Source: Mesostigma viride (taxonomy: Eukaryota; Streptophyta; Mesostigmatophyceae; Mesostigmatales; Mesostigmataceae). From it: 64,000 nucleotides of DNA. Each line of letters begins with the position of its first letter. Within the stretch, counting starts at the first letter, position 1. Positions 28,700 to 37,663 of this stretch are shown here, in pieces. The translations under genes were made by a program, and so were the position numbers. The DNA is taken from assembly GCA_009746045.1 (NCBI GenBank), contig RPFO01000079.1, positions 2,699,174 through 2,763,173 on the forward strand, read 5' to 3'. Below the pieces are notes generated by a model that searched no databases, was not told the DNA's origin, and saw only the letters and a program-made list of their open reading frames with translations.

Positions 28700-29530
28700 C
28701 TAAAATCTATCCACGCCATACACCCTCTTCATATACGCCATGTTGTGTCCAGTGGCCACCTCGCACGCCATGTCTTCCAGGAACGCCATCATGCCCTTCA
28801 CCTGTTCCTTGGGGAGGATAGAGGCCACGAAATCGCCGAGTTGGTTATATGCTTCATCGCATCTCGCTCTCTTGACGGGGTCCTGCACTGGACGCCCGTT
28901 GTATCCTTCGATCGAGGCGTCATAAAAACCCTCGTCGAGCGCCAGTTCGATGCCGCACCCTTCACAAACGTCTTGGATGACGCGAATTTGTTCCGTGTTC
29001 ACATTGCGAGTCCGAAAAACGAACAAGCGTTTTTCGTATCCTGGAAAGTAATGACCGTACCCGACGAGTTGCCCGACGCCCTTCAACCAATCCGTCACTT
29101 CTTTCACTTCCACAATCACGGGCGGATCATGGGTGATGATGTCGATCAAGCCGGCAGGACAGCGGACTTCACGCTCACTTCCCGGCATAGCCCGCGCCAC
29201 TCGCTCCTGAACGGGCAACTCTTTTTGTTTTACCGCTGGCTGTCTGGCCCATTCGACGACTTTATCAACGAGTTTGGCGTGGATCCACACGCCTCGCTCG
29301 TCGATTTGCCCTCCCTTGACGACGTCGATGACTCTGGAACTCCCAATCTCAGGAGACCTCTCCAAAGCCGCTATGATTGCCTTGGTCCCGTCAAGCCTGA
29401 ACCAGTTGTCAAAGCGCTTCTTTCCGTTGGACGCCGCAGCCACCAAGTCTTGGCCATGGACCATTCCGTCGCTCTTCCGGACTTTGATTTCCTTCGTGGT
29501 GTCCATTTCGCTGTCACGGCCGGCCGGCAT
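28700..29530 (-). CDS. KilA-N DNA-binding protein with nuclease-like C-terminus
   Basis: About 276 residues from the ATG at 29530; the frame is open to 29638, but a GTATAAAATC box at 29576-29585 in that extension argues for the later start. After a Lys-rich lead, the segment KKRFDNWFRLDGTKAIIAAL through GVWIHAKLVDKVVEWA is a KilA-N domain, a DNA-binding module widespread in NCLDVs and phages. The C-terminal half has LIDIITHDPPVIVEVKEVTD and GQLVGYGHYFPGYEKRLFVF, which look like the D...ExK core of a PD-(D/E)XK nuclease-fold domain. KilA-N proteins are often regulators or mobile nucleases. It is divergent from the primase-helicase gene, with a shared 240-bp control region. Confidence 0.75.
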   Translation of the reverse strand: MPAGRDSEMDTTKEIKVRKSDGMVHGQDLVAAASNGKKRFDNWFRLDGTKAIIAALERSPEIGSSRVIDVVKGGQIDERGVWIHAKLVDKVVEWARQPAVKQKELPVQERVARAMPGSEREVRCPAGLIDIITHDPPVIVEVKEVTDWLKGVGQLVGYGHYFPGYEKRLFVFRTRNVNTEQIRVIQDVCEGCGIELALDEGFYDASIEGYNGRPVQDPVKRARCDEAYNQLGDFVASILPKEQVKGMMAFLEDMACEVATGHNMAYMKRVYGVDRF

Positions 29531-29770
29531 GGCAGGAAGGGCTCGCAATGGGACCTCGTTTCCCAGTGGCAGCGATTTTATACCTCGAAGGCAGACGCGA
29601 CACGAGTCCTCTGTATCTGGCGCCGCGCCAGATACCACAAGTGCAAAGTGACGTCACACGTGTTCGTCCGTACAAAAGCGATCGTGAATATCGCGACGTG
29701 GCGAAAATCTTCTCGAGCATCGAGCGCTTGTTTCGGGGTCATAAATTTGTGAAGATATAACAAGACAACC
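29531..29770. promoter_or_regulatory. Divergent promoter with palindromes between KilA-N and D5 genes
   Basis: This interval separates the minus-strand KilA-N gene from the plus-strand primase-helicase gene. It contains a 23-bp near-perfect palindrome at 29613-29635 (GTATCTGGCGC arms with one central base), a second 10-bp palindrome GTGACGTCAC at 29648-29657, and a minus-strand TATA box GTATAAAATC at 29576-29585. Such symmetry suits binding by a dimeric regulator, possibly the neighbouring KilA-N protein, or a replication start. Both roles are inferred. Confidence 0.5.
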
Positions 29771-32092
29771 ATGAACGACGACTCCCACGCGACCACCGAC
29801 CCCGCTCATGGTCGTCGTGGTCTTACGCATGCCATGGTGAGGGGACGCAAGCGAGGCCGAGTCGAGAGAAGCCTCTTTGTGGACGACGAGGCCGAGAACG
29901 AGGACGAGGTCGAGGATGACGAAGACGACGAAGAGGATGTCCAGAACGCGCAGAACGCGCCTATGGACGACTTCATCGTTTCGGACCCCCCCGAGGACGA
30001 GGAGGGGGAGAGTGGCCTTCATCCTGGCCAAATCATGCAAGACGACGACGAAGATGAGCCGCAAGGGCATCAGCCGACGCCGCCGGGAGATCCCGTTGTT
30101 TCATCCCCCCCTCCTCCCGTCTCGGAGGAAGAAGAAGACGAGCCCATCCGGTTTCGAAGGGAGTTGGGGGGAGAGGAAGGTCTCGTCGATTTCGGCGGCA
30201 TGCTCAAAGCCATGACGAACGAGGAGATCAGGAGGTACGCCATGTTGGCGGACGAGGCGGTCGCGAAGGCCTCGATGGCGGACATCCTCGCGGACGTGCT
30301 CGACCTGGCCAACCGCGCGGACGCCCCGCTCGGAAAACCGGCCCTGATGGCCGCGTGTTTCTCCAGGGTGGACACGGCGGACATGGCGCTGTACGCCCAC
30401 GTGGACGAGAGATACGTCCGCGCTCTTTCTCGCATCACCAACCTCTGCGGGCAGGTGGACGAGCGCATCATGGAGGACCTGAAACCGTGCATGAACCAGT
30501 GCATCTGGCGCATGTTCTCGACCGCCGAGTGCGTCTCGTGCGCCATCAAGGGCGTCCTTCCGCCCGAGGACCTCAAGAGTCTGCCGAGCTTGATCGCGCG
30601 CGTCCTCTCCCTCCCGAAGCAGCTCAACGACTTCCAGTGCCTGATCCTCGTTCTGACCATGCGGTGGAGCACGCAGGGGTTGAGAAAGGGGAGCGACCCC
30701 ACGGACACGGGCGTGTACCAGCGCGTCATGACGCCTGACGGGCACGACACGCACTTCTGGACCAAGATCTGCACGGTCGAGCAGTGGGTGAACAAGGAGT
30801 GCACGCTCGGCCGCACGGCGTCCTGGGGGCTGGCGAGCAAGGACGGCGGCGTCAGAAAACGCGTGGCGGACTGGATCACCGAGTCGGCGGAGACCGATTT
30901 CCCCGTCAGGCCGCGAGACCGACACGTTTTCGCGTTTCGAAACGGGATCTACAAGTGCGACACGGACGAGTTCTTCGCGTACCCTGCTGCCGACCTGTCC
31001 CAGGACGTGGGCGCGTGTCGCTACTTCGACAGCGTGGACATGGACGAGTCGCTGTTCGAAGAGGGCGGGTTCAAGGGCGAGTTCGACGACGGGGAGTGGT
31101 TCTACATTCCCAGCGTGGCCATCGACAAGATCCTCAACGACCAGGACTTTCCGGAGGATGTCCAGCGCCCCTACTGGGCCCTCGCCGTCGGCAGGATGCT
31201 GTACAACCTCAGGGAGATGGACCGGTTCGAGGTCATGATTTTCTTGAAGGGCATCGCCGGGTCCGGCAAGTCCACGCTGGTCCACATCCTCGAGCACATC
31301 TACGGGCTGGACGCGGGCGTGCTCTCCAACAACATCGAGCCCTTGTTCGGGCTCTCCCAGCTGAAGGAGAAGTACGTCATCATCAGCTACGAGTTGAACT
31401 ACAAGTTCTCTCTCACCCAGTCCGAGTGGCTTTCGCTCGTCAGCGGGGAGACGATGGCGTTGGCGGAGAAACACAAGTACGCCTCCCGCGTGCCGTGGAC
31501 GTCCCCGTTCCTGGCCGCGGGGAACCGCCTGTTCTGCCAGGCGGACAACGCCAGCCAGATCACTCGCCGTCTGATCCTGTTCCCCTTCGACAACAAGTCC
31601 ACGGGGAAGCTGGACCCGAGGATGGAGGAACGCATCGCGCAGAACATCGGCAGGGTCATCGTCAAGGGCAACCGCGCCTACCAAGCCCTCGTGCGCAAGG
31701 CCTCGGACGGCGCGCTCATCGACTTCCTCCCCGAATGGTTCACCGAGTGCCGCCGGCGCGCGCAGGAGTCCTCCAACCCCCTCTACACGTTCCTGAACAA
31801 CGTCTCGTGGGTGGAGGTGGACCTCGAGCACAACTACACGCCGCGGGAGGAGTTCCAGAAGCGGTTCAACGACTGGAACAGGCAGAGGGATCCGCGGTCT
31901 CGCATCGTGTTCGAGGAGGACTTCTACAAGCACGTGTTCACCGAGTTCAAGCTGAAGCTCGTGTTCCAGAAAGTGTGGAAGGTGTACCCCCTCGACCAGG
32001 AGGGGGCCGACAGGCCGACGAAGAAGAAGGCGTTCTGGCTGTACGGCGTGGACTTCGCCAACGAGAACGCGGTCCCTCCGAGCAACGATTAG
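29771..32092 (+). CDS. D5-like primase-helicase (SF3)
   Basis: An intact 773-residue protein. Residues 1-125 are very acidic and disordered. The SF3 helicase core follows at about residues 480-640: Walker A GIAGSGKST (about 494-502), a Walker-B-type segment KYVIISYELNYKF (about 536), the sensor FLAAGNRLFC and the arginine-containing SQITRRLILFPFDN. This matches the poxvirus D5/NCLDV primase-helicase family, which unwinds DNA and primes synthesis during viral genome replication. The conserved N-terminal archaeo-eukaryotic primase motifs are not obvious to me. The C-terminus (about 670-773) fits the D5 DNA-binding cap. It is the best single marker of NCLDV origin in the window. It is probably controlled from the divergent promoter upstream. 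Confidence 0.9.
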   Translation: MNDDSHATTDPAHGRRGLTHAMVRGRKRGRVERSLFVDDEAENEDEVEDDEDDEEDVQNAQNAPMDDFIVSDPPEDEEGESGLHPGQIMQDDDEDEPQGHQPTPPGDPVVSSPPPPVSEEEEDEPIRFRRELGGEEGLVDFGGMLKAMTNEEIRRYAMLADEAVAKASMADILADVLDLANRADAPLGKPALMAACFSRVDTADMALYAHVDERYVRALSRITNLCGQVDERIMEDLKPCMNQCIWRMFSTAECVSCAIKGVLPPEDLKSLPSLIARVLSLPKQLNDFQCLILVLTMRWSTQGLRKGSDPTDTGVYQRVMTPDGHDTHFWTKICTVEQWVNKECTLGRTASWGLASKDGGVRKRVADWITESAETDFPVRPRDRHVFAFRNGIYKCDTDEFFAYPAADLSQDVGACRYFDSVDMDESLFEEGGFKGEFDDGEWFYIPSVAIDKILNDQDFPEDVQRPYWALAVGRMLYNLREMDRFEVMIFLKGIAGSGKSTLVHILEHIYGLDAGVLSNNIEPLFGLSQLKEKYVIISYELNYKFSLTQSEWLSLVSGETMALAEKHKYASRVPWTSPFLAAGNRLFCQADNASQITRRLILFPFDNKSTGKLDPRMEERIAQNIGRVIVKGNRAYQALVRKASDGALIDFLPEWFTECRRRAQESSNPLYTFLNNVSWVEVDLEHNYTPREEFQKRFNDWNRQRDPRSRIVFEEDFYKHVFTEFKLKLVFQKVWKVYPLDQEGADRPTKKKAFWLYGVDFANENAVPPSND

Positions 32093-32144
32093 AGTGTCAG
32101 AAGTCGGAAACGCTTGTATTAAATTTCATGATGATTAATAATAA

Positions 32145-32432
32145 ATGACATCCATTGCAATCTCACATCCGTATTGGTCGCGGCCACGAATGGCGTACGT
32201 CCCTCCGGCGAAAACCTACCCGCCCCCTGTGGGCCAATGGGGGGGGGTGAACTACTCCGAACCGCAAGGCGCCGTACGCGGCGCTTGCGTGTACGCGAAC
32301 CAAGCGTTCTGCAGACTAGGCATCCAAGAACAGACCCCGCAGGGCATGCTAGAGGTGGCAAATTCCGTATTGCTGGGTCTCGTTCTCCTTTGGATGCTGG
32401 AAGCCGTCGGTTCCTTACGCAAGCTTGGTTAG
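32145..32432 (+). CDS. Small single-pass membrane protein
   Basis: A 95-residue frame with a Tyr/Pro-rich start (AYVPPAKTYPPPVGQWGG) and one hydrophobic segment near the C-terminus (LEVANSVLLGLVLLWMLEAV). Tyr/Pro-rich small membrane proteins occur in NCLDV virions. Its 3' end overlaps the next, convergent gene by about 18 bases, which is typical of compact viral gene order. Family not recognised. Confidence 0.5.
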   Translation: MTSIAISHPYWSRPRMAYVPPAKTYPPPVGQWGGVNYSEPQGAVRGACVYANQAFCRLGIQEQTPQGMLEVANSVLLGLVLLWMLEAVGSLRKLG

Positions 32433-32799
32433 ATTGAACCGGACTTTGCGCGTGATGTCGACCGTTCGCTGACTCGGGGCGATTTTTTTCTCCGCCTTGG
32501 AGTGGCTCTTGGTAGGCGCCAGCCCCCATTCCATGTACAGGTGGTTCGAGCCCACGATCTTCACGCGGAACCCTTTCATCGCGAACCCTTTCCCCACCTT
32601 GCGCACGACGGTGCGAACGTCGTAGATAGGCAGTCCGAACTGGTACGTGGGCACGGTGTAGAGCAACGACGTCTGTCCCTGGGACGCCGTCGAACGAATG
32701 CAAGTTTCCACGGCCGGTGATCTTGTCCTCCACCATCCGTCTCCCAGACTGTGACGCTTTCACGAGGTCGTACGCGTTCGCCGCGCTCAGACGAGACAT
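32415..32799 (-). pseudogene. Small conserved NCLDV-type protein with one frameshift
   Basis: The frame starts MSRLSAANAYDLVKASQ at 32799 and is lost after MVEDKITGRG. A different frame resumes with ETCIRSTASQGQTSLLYTVP at about 32708 and continues to 32415. Together they resemble a small protein common in giant viruses: an initial SAxxAY...L helix, a region with repeated Ala/Gly, and a GFRVKIVG...LYMEWG C-terminus. A one-base indel around 32712-32725 explains the break. The two starts at 32799 and 32832 are divergent, separated by an AT-rich TATTAAATAA spacer. Function unknown. Confidence 0.65.
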
Positions 32800-32831
32800 C
32801 ACGTTAATATAAGCCTGTATTAAATAAGAGG

Positions 32832-33379
32832 ATGAGCGCGGAAAACGAGTCGAACGCGATTCTGACCGTGCGCGGGTACCCGGGCCTGTTCGTGGTCGAT
32901 TTCCCGTACAAATGGGCGTGGACGCCCTGACGAAACTGATTCGATCGCCGACGTTGCTCGACATCCTCGCGCCCAAACACAACCTTCCGTACCGAGGCCG
33001 CGGAGTGGGAGTGTACGTGTCCAACGACTCGAGGAAGGAGAAAAACTCGACCGCCTCGCTGATCACGGGGATGGACGTGGACTCGGACATGCTGTTCGTC
33101 AAGACGGAAGACTCCGACGACGAGCCCACGAAAACGGTGCGGTTCACGTCGGAGGACATCGTCTCCATGCTCCGATTCTCGCCGCCGGTGTGGGTGGACG
33201 CCGTCTGTGGCCAAGTGCAAGTGGGCGACGTCCCGGCGTGCAGAGGGTGCGGGAAGAAGTATAAGGTCATGCCGTCGGACACGGACACCTGCGAGTGCGC
33301 CTACTCGTCCGAATGGATGGGCTCCACCACGGCGGCGCCGCCCTCGATGATGACGGAGTTGGGAACGGCGCCCTCCTGA
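32832..33379 (+). pseudogene. Uncharacterised viral protein with early frameshift and C-terminal zinc ribbon
   Basis: The ATG at 32832 opens a frame reading SAENESNAILTVRGYPGLF that stops after about 32 codons. From about 32909 a different frame (MGVDALTKLIRSPTLLDILA) runs to 33379. The two halves join smoothly in sense (FPYK then MGVDAL), implying a single-base indel near 32907. The C-terminal part has ACRGCGKK...TCECAY, a likely zinc ribbon. Its last 79 bases overlap the convergent DUF5832-like gene. No family is recognised. Confidence 0.6.
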
Positions 33380-33996
33380 ACGTCGCCGGCCTCCCCTCTC
33401 GCTCCGGCCTCCTTGCTCTCCTGTATGCGCCTCTGGTTGAACTCCTTCGTCTTCAGCCTGTCCGTGTGGTACTTCCCCATGATCTTCTCGAGCCGCTCGT
33501 CGATGTACCGGTGCTTTATGCCGGCGCGGATCTCGTCGGGCAGCGGGAGGACGAGCCAGTTGTACATGGAAACGACGAAGATGTCGAAGTTGGGATCGGC
33601 GTCCATGATCTTCTGGGCCTGCTCCTCCGCCGCCTCTATGGTGTCGAACGCGCCGCGCACCTTCAGAGCCATGTGGTTCGCGGCGGGGGGGACGACCATG
33701 CTGACGACGGCGAAGGTCTGACCGGGAACGTGGATGCCCGCCGGATCCTCCTTCGCGTCGACGACCACCTGCTTGTCCACCATTTCGGCGACCGCGGCTG
33801 TGTCGATCGGCTTGGAGGCCGGCTTCAGAGTGGTGTCTGGCTCTATCACGATGGCGGGGGACGCGGTGGGCACGGGCTCGGTCTCGCCGGGCATCATCCC
33901 CGTCTTCTGGTACTCGAGGTGTTCCTCCTCCGAGAGGACCATGGGAGCTCCGACGCTCACGTTCATAAGCTTTCCGGAATTGGCGGCAGAACCCAT
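33301..33996 (-). CDS. DUF5832-like NCLDV protein
   Basis: An intact 231-residue protein. The stretch GQTFAVVSMVVPP...MALKVRGAFDTIEAAEEQAQKIMDADPNFDIFVVSMYNWLVLP is what I know as DUF5832, an uncharacterised family in mimivirus-like and phycodnavirus-like genomes; the Q...vSfv...kvrG.f...eeA pattern is clear. The N-terminus is disordered, and the C-terminus is basic, then acidic. It is intact despite frameshifts in both neighbours. Function unknown. Confidence 0.7.
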   Translation of the reverse strand: MGSAANSGKLMNVSVGAPMVLSEEEHLEYQKTGMMPGETEPVPTASPAIVIEPDTTLKPASKPIDTAAVAEMVDKQVVVDAKEDPAGIHVPGQTFAVVSMVVPPAANHMALKVRGAFDTIEAAEEQAQKIMDADPNFDIFVVSMYNWLVLPLPDEIRAGIKHRYIDERLEKIMGKYHTDRLKTKEFNQRRIQESKEAGARGEAGDVQEGAVPNSVIIEGGAAVVEPIHSDE

Positions 33997-34052
33997 GATT
34001 TGGCAACAGTAATGGTCATTTTTTTTAGTCCGCGTCGAACGAGCGCTCGAGG

Positions 34053-34561
34053 CTACGGGTCTATGATCCGGTCGATGATGATCGGATCCTTCTTGTTGCG
34101 CAAGGACTCCACCGTGTACTCCTGCAGAGGGGTGACGAACGAGCCTAGACTGGCCTCTCCCAGGGCGACCGAAACGAGCCTGTCGAAGTACTCCGTGTTT
34201 CTATAAAGTCCCTATCCCGCACCATCTTCTCCCACAGGTCTTTATTGAGCTCGGCGATCAGATCCCACTTGTCCTCGCAACTCTTTCGCGTGACGGCGCG
34301 CCGCTCGAGGAGCCGGATGTCCTTCCTCGACTCGTACACCGCCCTCGCCTTCTGTATGACGGCGTCCAGAGGCACGTCCGTGTGGAACGCGCATTTGAAC
34401 TTGAAACGAATGCTGTCGATGTTCGGAGTCGACAGGAGGTAGCGGTACACGGGGTAGGCCTCCTCCACCAACCGCTTGTCGCCCGTCCGGCCGATGGCGG
34501 TCGTGGACCCGCCCGTGAAATCCGCGTAGGACGCGTTCAAAGGCACGTTTATGGGGATCAT
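34053..34561 (-). pseudogene. Uncharacterised viral protein with a frameshift
   Basis: Starting at the ATG at 34561 (MIPINVPLNASYADFTG), the frame runs through an Arg/Lys-rich helical middle to DLWEKMVRDRDFIE. It then drifts into a Ser/Thr/Arg sequence that ends at 34145. In another frame the sequence NTEYFDRLVSVALGEASLG, then EYTVESLRNKKDPIIIDRII, continues to a stop at 34053. A single-base indel near 34200 accounts for this. The start faces the Holliday junction resolvase gene with a 40-base divergent promoter region. I do not recognise the family. Confidence 0.6.
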
Positions 34562-34600
34562 GAAGATATGTGTACTATACTACTACGACGAAAAGTCGCG

Positions 34601-35194
34601 ATGACGATCATTCTGAGCTTCGACGTCGGCATCGCGAATCTCGCATACTGCCTCCTGAAGGACACCGAGGGGGAGCCCAACGAGTACGCGGGCGGGGCGA
34701 GTTTCGAGATCCTGGGGTGGGAAGTCATCGACCTCCGGGGGGCCACGCTGGAGGACGCGTGTAAGAACCTCGCGTCGGAGCTGTTCAAGCGAATCTCGTC
34801 CCTCGGCGTGGCGGACATCGTGTTGATCGAACGGCAGACGAAGACCAACGTCAAGATGAAGGTGATCAGCCACGTCATCCAGGCGTTCTTCGACACACAC
34901 GTCCTCTACCGTCCTAGCGAGGTAGACGCGTATAAAGAGATGCGCGTTGAATTTGCGTCGCCGACGCAAAAGCTGAAGGTCTACACCGGTCCGGAAATCC
35001 CGTGCACTATCAAGAACAAGTACAGGTACAACAAGAAGGTCGCCGTCGAGCAGACGTCCAAGATCCTCGCGAAGTACCCCGTTCACATGAACTACTTCCA
35101 CTCTCTGCAAAAGAAGGACGACGCGGCCGACTCGTTTCTGCAAGGTCTCGCCAGGCTGAGGAAGAGGCCCGCCCCCAAGGAGGTGGCGCTGTGA
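34601..35194 (+). CDS. Holliday junction resolvase, poxvirus A22/RuvC type
   Basis: An intact 197-residue protein from the ATG at 34601; the longer open frame upstream reads a different composition. The order of motifs is right for the RuvC-fold resolvases of poxviruses and other NCLDVs: IILSFDVGIANLAYCLL at the N-terminus (catalytic Asp), DIVLIERQTKTNVKM (catalytic Glu) and KKDDAADSFLQGL near the C-terminus (the final Asp pair). These enzymes cut four-way DNA junctions and resolve concatemers before packaging. It lies directly upstream of the YqaJ exonuclease gene, so the two form a recombination module. Confidence 0.88.
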   Translation: MTIILSFDVGIANLAYCLLKDTEGEPNEYAGGASFEILGWEVIDLRGATLEDACKNLASELFKRISSLGVADIVLIERQTKTNVKMKVISHVIQAFFDTHVLYRPSEVDAYKEMRVEFASPTQKLKVYTGPEIPCTIKNKYRYNKKVAVEQTSKILAKYPVHMNYFHSLQKKDDAADSFLQGLARLRKRPAPKEVAL

Positions 35195-35265
35195 GCTCGT
35201 TACCCGGCCGCGAATAATTGTCACCCCGTCGTACTACTGGCGCGAGCGGAAGCGTTCCTGGGACT

Positions 35266-36127
35266 ATGGTAGAGAAGGGGATGCATCCGGCGGTCATGGA
35301 ACTTTTGAAGATAAAGTCCCCCCCGCAGCGCACCCCGGAATGGTTCGCGATCCGCGACAAGATGTTGACGGCGTCCGATCTGGCGGCCGCCATAGGCTGG
35401 AACCCGTACCAAAGTCGCAACAAGCTCCTGCGCAAGAAACTGGGGGACTCGAGGTACGTCTTCCAAGGGAACGCCGCCACGAGGTGGGGAACGACCACGA
35501 GGACATCGCGGCCCAGGAGTACAGCAAGCAGACGGGAAAGAAGTGCTCGAGTTCGGTCTGATCTCGCACCCCCTGCACCCGTGGCTGGAGGCAGCCCTGA
35601 CCGAGTCACGACGGACGGGATACTGGTGGAGATCAAGTGTCCCATCCGGCGCAAGATCACGCACGAATGTCCCAAGTACTACATCCCGCAAGTCCAGATC
35701 TTGCTGGAGATCCTCAACCTCGAGGTCGCCCACTTCGTCCAGTACGCCCCGGCCACCACCTGGACGGAGCAGATACTCGACATCCTCGAGATTCGGAGGG
35801 ACAGGGAATGGTTCAGGCGCTTCTTTCCCGCGATGCAAAAGTTCCGCACCGAGTGGATGGAAATCGACTCGAAGGGCGGACTTAACTATCTCGACAAAAC
35901 GGGCGCATTTTCCGCGTCTAGCTCGGATTCGGACGGGTCCACCCCTCGCAAAACGAAGAGGAAACTGATCGAGGTGGAGATCGAAGGCCCTCCCCCCGCG
36001 GCGGACCAATTCCCGTTCGTGGAAAGAAACCTAGGGACCCATCGCCCCCTCCCCGCCCCGTTACGCCTCCTTGGCGCAGGAGGAGGTGGCCACGATCCAC
36101 AACTTTACGTTCTGGGGATCTGCATGA
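35266..36127 (+). pseudogene. YqaJ-type viral exonuclease, broken by several frameshifts
   Basis: From the ATG at 35266 the frame reads the YqaJ start QRTPEWFAIRDKMLTASDLA, matching lambda-exonuclease/YqaJ recombinases. Between about 35485 and 35590 the homology jumps frames three times: NDHEDIAAQEYSKQTGKKC, then EFGLISHPLHPW, then back to GGSPDRVTTDGILVEIKCP with the catalytic Asp and ExK. Near 36045 a fourth shift is likely, ending YASLAQEEVATIHNFTFWG at 36127. These 5'-3' exonucleases process DNA ends for single-strand annealing with a partner, here perhaps supplied by the DUF5871-like protein. The indels look like recent decay, or else base errors in the assembly. Confidence 0.8.
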
Positions 36128-36287
36128 GCGTGCCCATGCATATCAAGGTGGGAATGAACGAAAGGAAGCCGATCGCGATGAACATCCTACTGGGCAGGTT
36201 CTGCATGACAGACGCCTCGGACGGCCGCGAAGGGATCATGGTCGTGCCGATGAACAGACATATGACTCCGAACCCGAACGTTCCCAT
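36105..36287 (-). CDS. Possible small two-pass membrane protein
   Basis: A 60-residue frame (ATG at 36287) with two hydrophobic segments, GFGVICLFIGTTMI and MFIAIGFLSFIPTLICMGTL. It lies at the end of the YqaJ gene on the opposite strand and overlaps it slightly. Small bipartite-membrane proteins of this size are frequent in NCLDVs, but nothing more supports it. Confidence 0.4.
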   Translation of the reverse strand: MGTFGFGVICLFIGTTMIPSRPSEASVMQNLPSRMFIAIGFLSFIPTLICMGTLMQIPRT

Positions 36288-36325
36288 GTCAATTTCAAGC
36301 ACTGAGTTATCATGATGGTATTAAT

Positions 36326-37636
36326 TTATTTAAAGAATTCATTTCCAAACACGAAATTGCTCATTTTTTTCGCGTTAGCCACGTCCTCTTCTACCCAATC
36401 CTTCGTCCGGCTGATGAATTTGTTGATATCCGGCAACGTAGCCGTCTGCAGATCTAGCAGCGTCCATAGGGCCTGGAACATCGCCCCTCGGGGCTCCGAT
36501 TCGATCACCCGGCTGAACGCCGACTCGGCGGGGTCGCGCGTATGCTCGAACTCGTCGATCATGACCTCTTTGGCGCCGCGGCCAGCGATATTTTCCGGCG
36601 GTATTGCATTACGTTCATTGATAAGACGGGCTAGCACGATGTCCATGCTCTTGTTACTCGCCTCTTTGAGTCCGTTCTTCAGCAGGGAGGTCGAGGCTTC
36701 CATGATAGGTCCAAGAGCCTTTCCTCCGACCTGATCCAATTTATACTTTTCGTCGCTGAGCCACGCGATCACTTTGGGAGTATTCTTAGCAAAGTCCAGG
36801 CGGACCCAGGCGAAGAGGTCGGGGACGTACGCTTCGAACTTGTCCTTGATTCCCATGTCGGTTATAAACGCAGCTATGGCGGACGCAGAACGGGCAGAAC
36901 CGCCAGGAGCCTTGATCCACGTCATGAAGGGTTTGTAGACCCCATCACATTGCGTTTTGAACGCGTTCACTGCGTCGTTCGCCTGTTCGCGGACCTTCGA
37001 CCCGCTCGTCAAGTGGTCTCGGATGCTCCGGAGTCTATCTGCCTCCATGTCGAACGTCTTCGTGAGCGCAGACGCTAACTTCGACGTCAAGTCCCCTGCC
37101 GAATACTTGAAGATCTCGCGATACATCCGCTGGATGTACGACATGGTTTGAACGGACACGGTCTCGAGTCCGGTCTTCGCCGCGGCGTTCTGAACCGATT
37201 GAATGTCGGTAGTGGACGGCATCCCGATCGTATCATCGGTGTTCTCGATGTTTTTGCGGATGAGTTCCATGAGCTTCTTCACTTTTGGGTCGGACTCGTC
37301 GCCGTTCGTTTCAGTCATCGCCTTGGTTAGCTCGTCCGTCAGCTCCTTTTCGGTCATATCCTCGAGTGCCTTGGGCTTCCCGGCTGTGAGCTCGTTGATG
37401 AGTTCCTGTGCCCGCCTCCTCGCCGCCTCGTCTTTCGCGGTCTGCTCGGCCTTGGCGGCCGCGAGGGCAGCCGCCTCCGCCTCCGCCTTGGCTGCTGCCT
37501 CCTCCGCCGCCCTCTCCTTCTCGGTCTGGGTGTCTTCGCCGGCATCACCCCCGCCGATCACGCCCGCTTGCAATAAAATGACTACGACCACGCACGCGAG
37601 CAGGAGAACTAACAGAACGGACTCTAAGCCGGCCAT
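36326..37636 (-). CDS. TM-anchored coiled-coil virion-type protein
   Basis: From the ATG at 37636 (MAGLESVLLVLLLACVVVVI) the protein has an N-terminal transmembrane helix. A Gly-rich turn and a long Ala/Glu/Lys coiled coil follow (EKERAAEEAAAKAEAEAAAL, about residues 37-85), then a mostly helical body of about 330 residues. The frame is open further upstream to 37852, but that part reads as unrelated sequence, and a TATA box at 37664-37671 supports the later start. The layout fits a membrane-associated internal virion protein. I do not recognise a family. It is intact, with moderate GC. Confidence 0.7.
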   Translation of the reverse strand: MAGLESVLLVLLLACVVVVILLQAGVIGGGDAGEDTQTEKERAAEEAAAKAEAEAAALAAAKAEQTAKDEAARRRAQELINELTAGKPKALEDMTEKELTDELTKAMTETNGDESDPKVKKLMELIRKNIENTDDTIGMPSTTDIQSVQNAAAKTGLETVSVQTMSYIQRMYREIFKYSAGDLTSKLASALTKTFDMEADRLRSIRDHLTSGSKVREQANDAVNAFKTQCDGVYKPFMTWIKAPGGSARSASAIAAFITDMGIKDKFEAYVPDLFAWVRLDFAKNTPKVIAWLSDEKYKLDQVGGKALGPIMEASTSLLKNGLKEASNKSMDIVLARLINERNAIPPENIAGRGAKEVMIDEFEHTRDPAESAFSRVIESEPRGAMFQALWTLLDLQTATLPDINKFISRTKDWVEEDVANAKKMSNFVFGNEFFK

Positions 37637-37663
37637 CGGGAGGGCTATACCATGTAGCGAGAC

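Noticed and set aside
30101-31933. 610-codon open frame on the minus strand
   Set aside because: It lies antisense within the D5-like helicase gene, is Arg/His/Val/Leu-rich with no domain, and is a shadow of high-GC coding sequence.
32119-33288. 389-codon minus-strand frame
   Set aside because: It combines pieces of three real genes in wrong frames; only the MSRLSAANAYDL portion belongs to a real gene, which continues in another frame.
34382-34600. Longer start for the resolvase gene
   Set aside because: The upstream extension reads antisense to the neighbouring divergent gene and lacks the family's N-terminal beta-strand; the ATG at 34601 gives the expected start.
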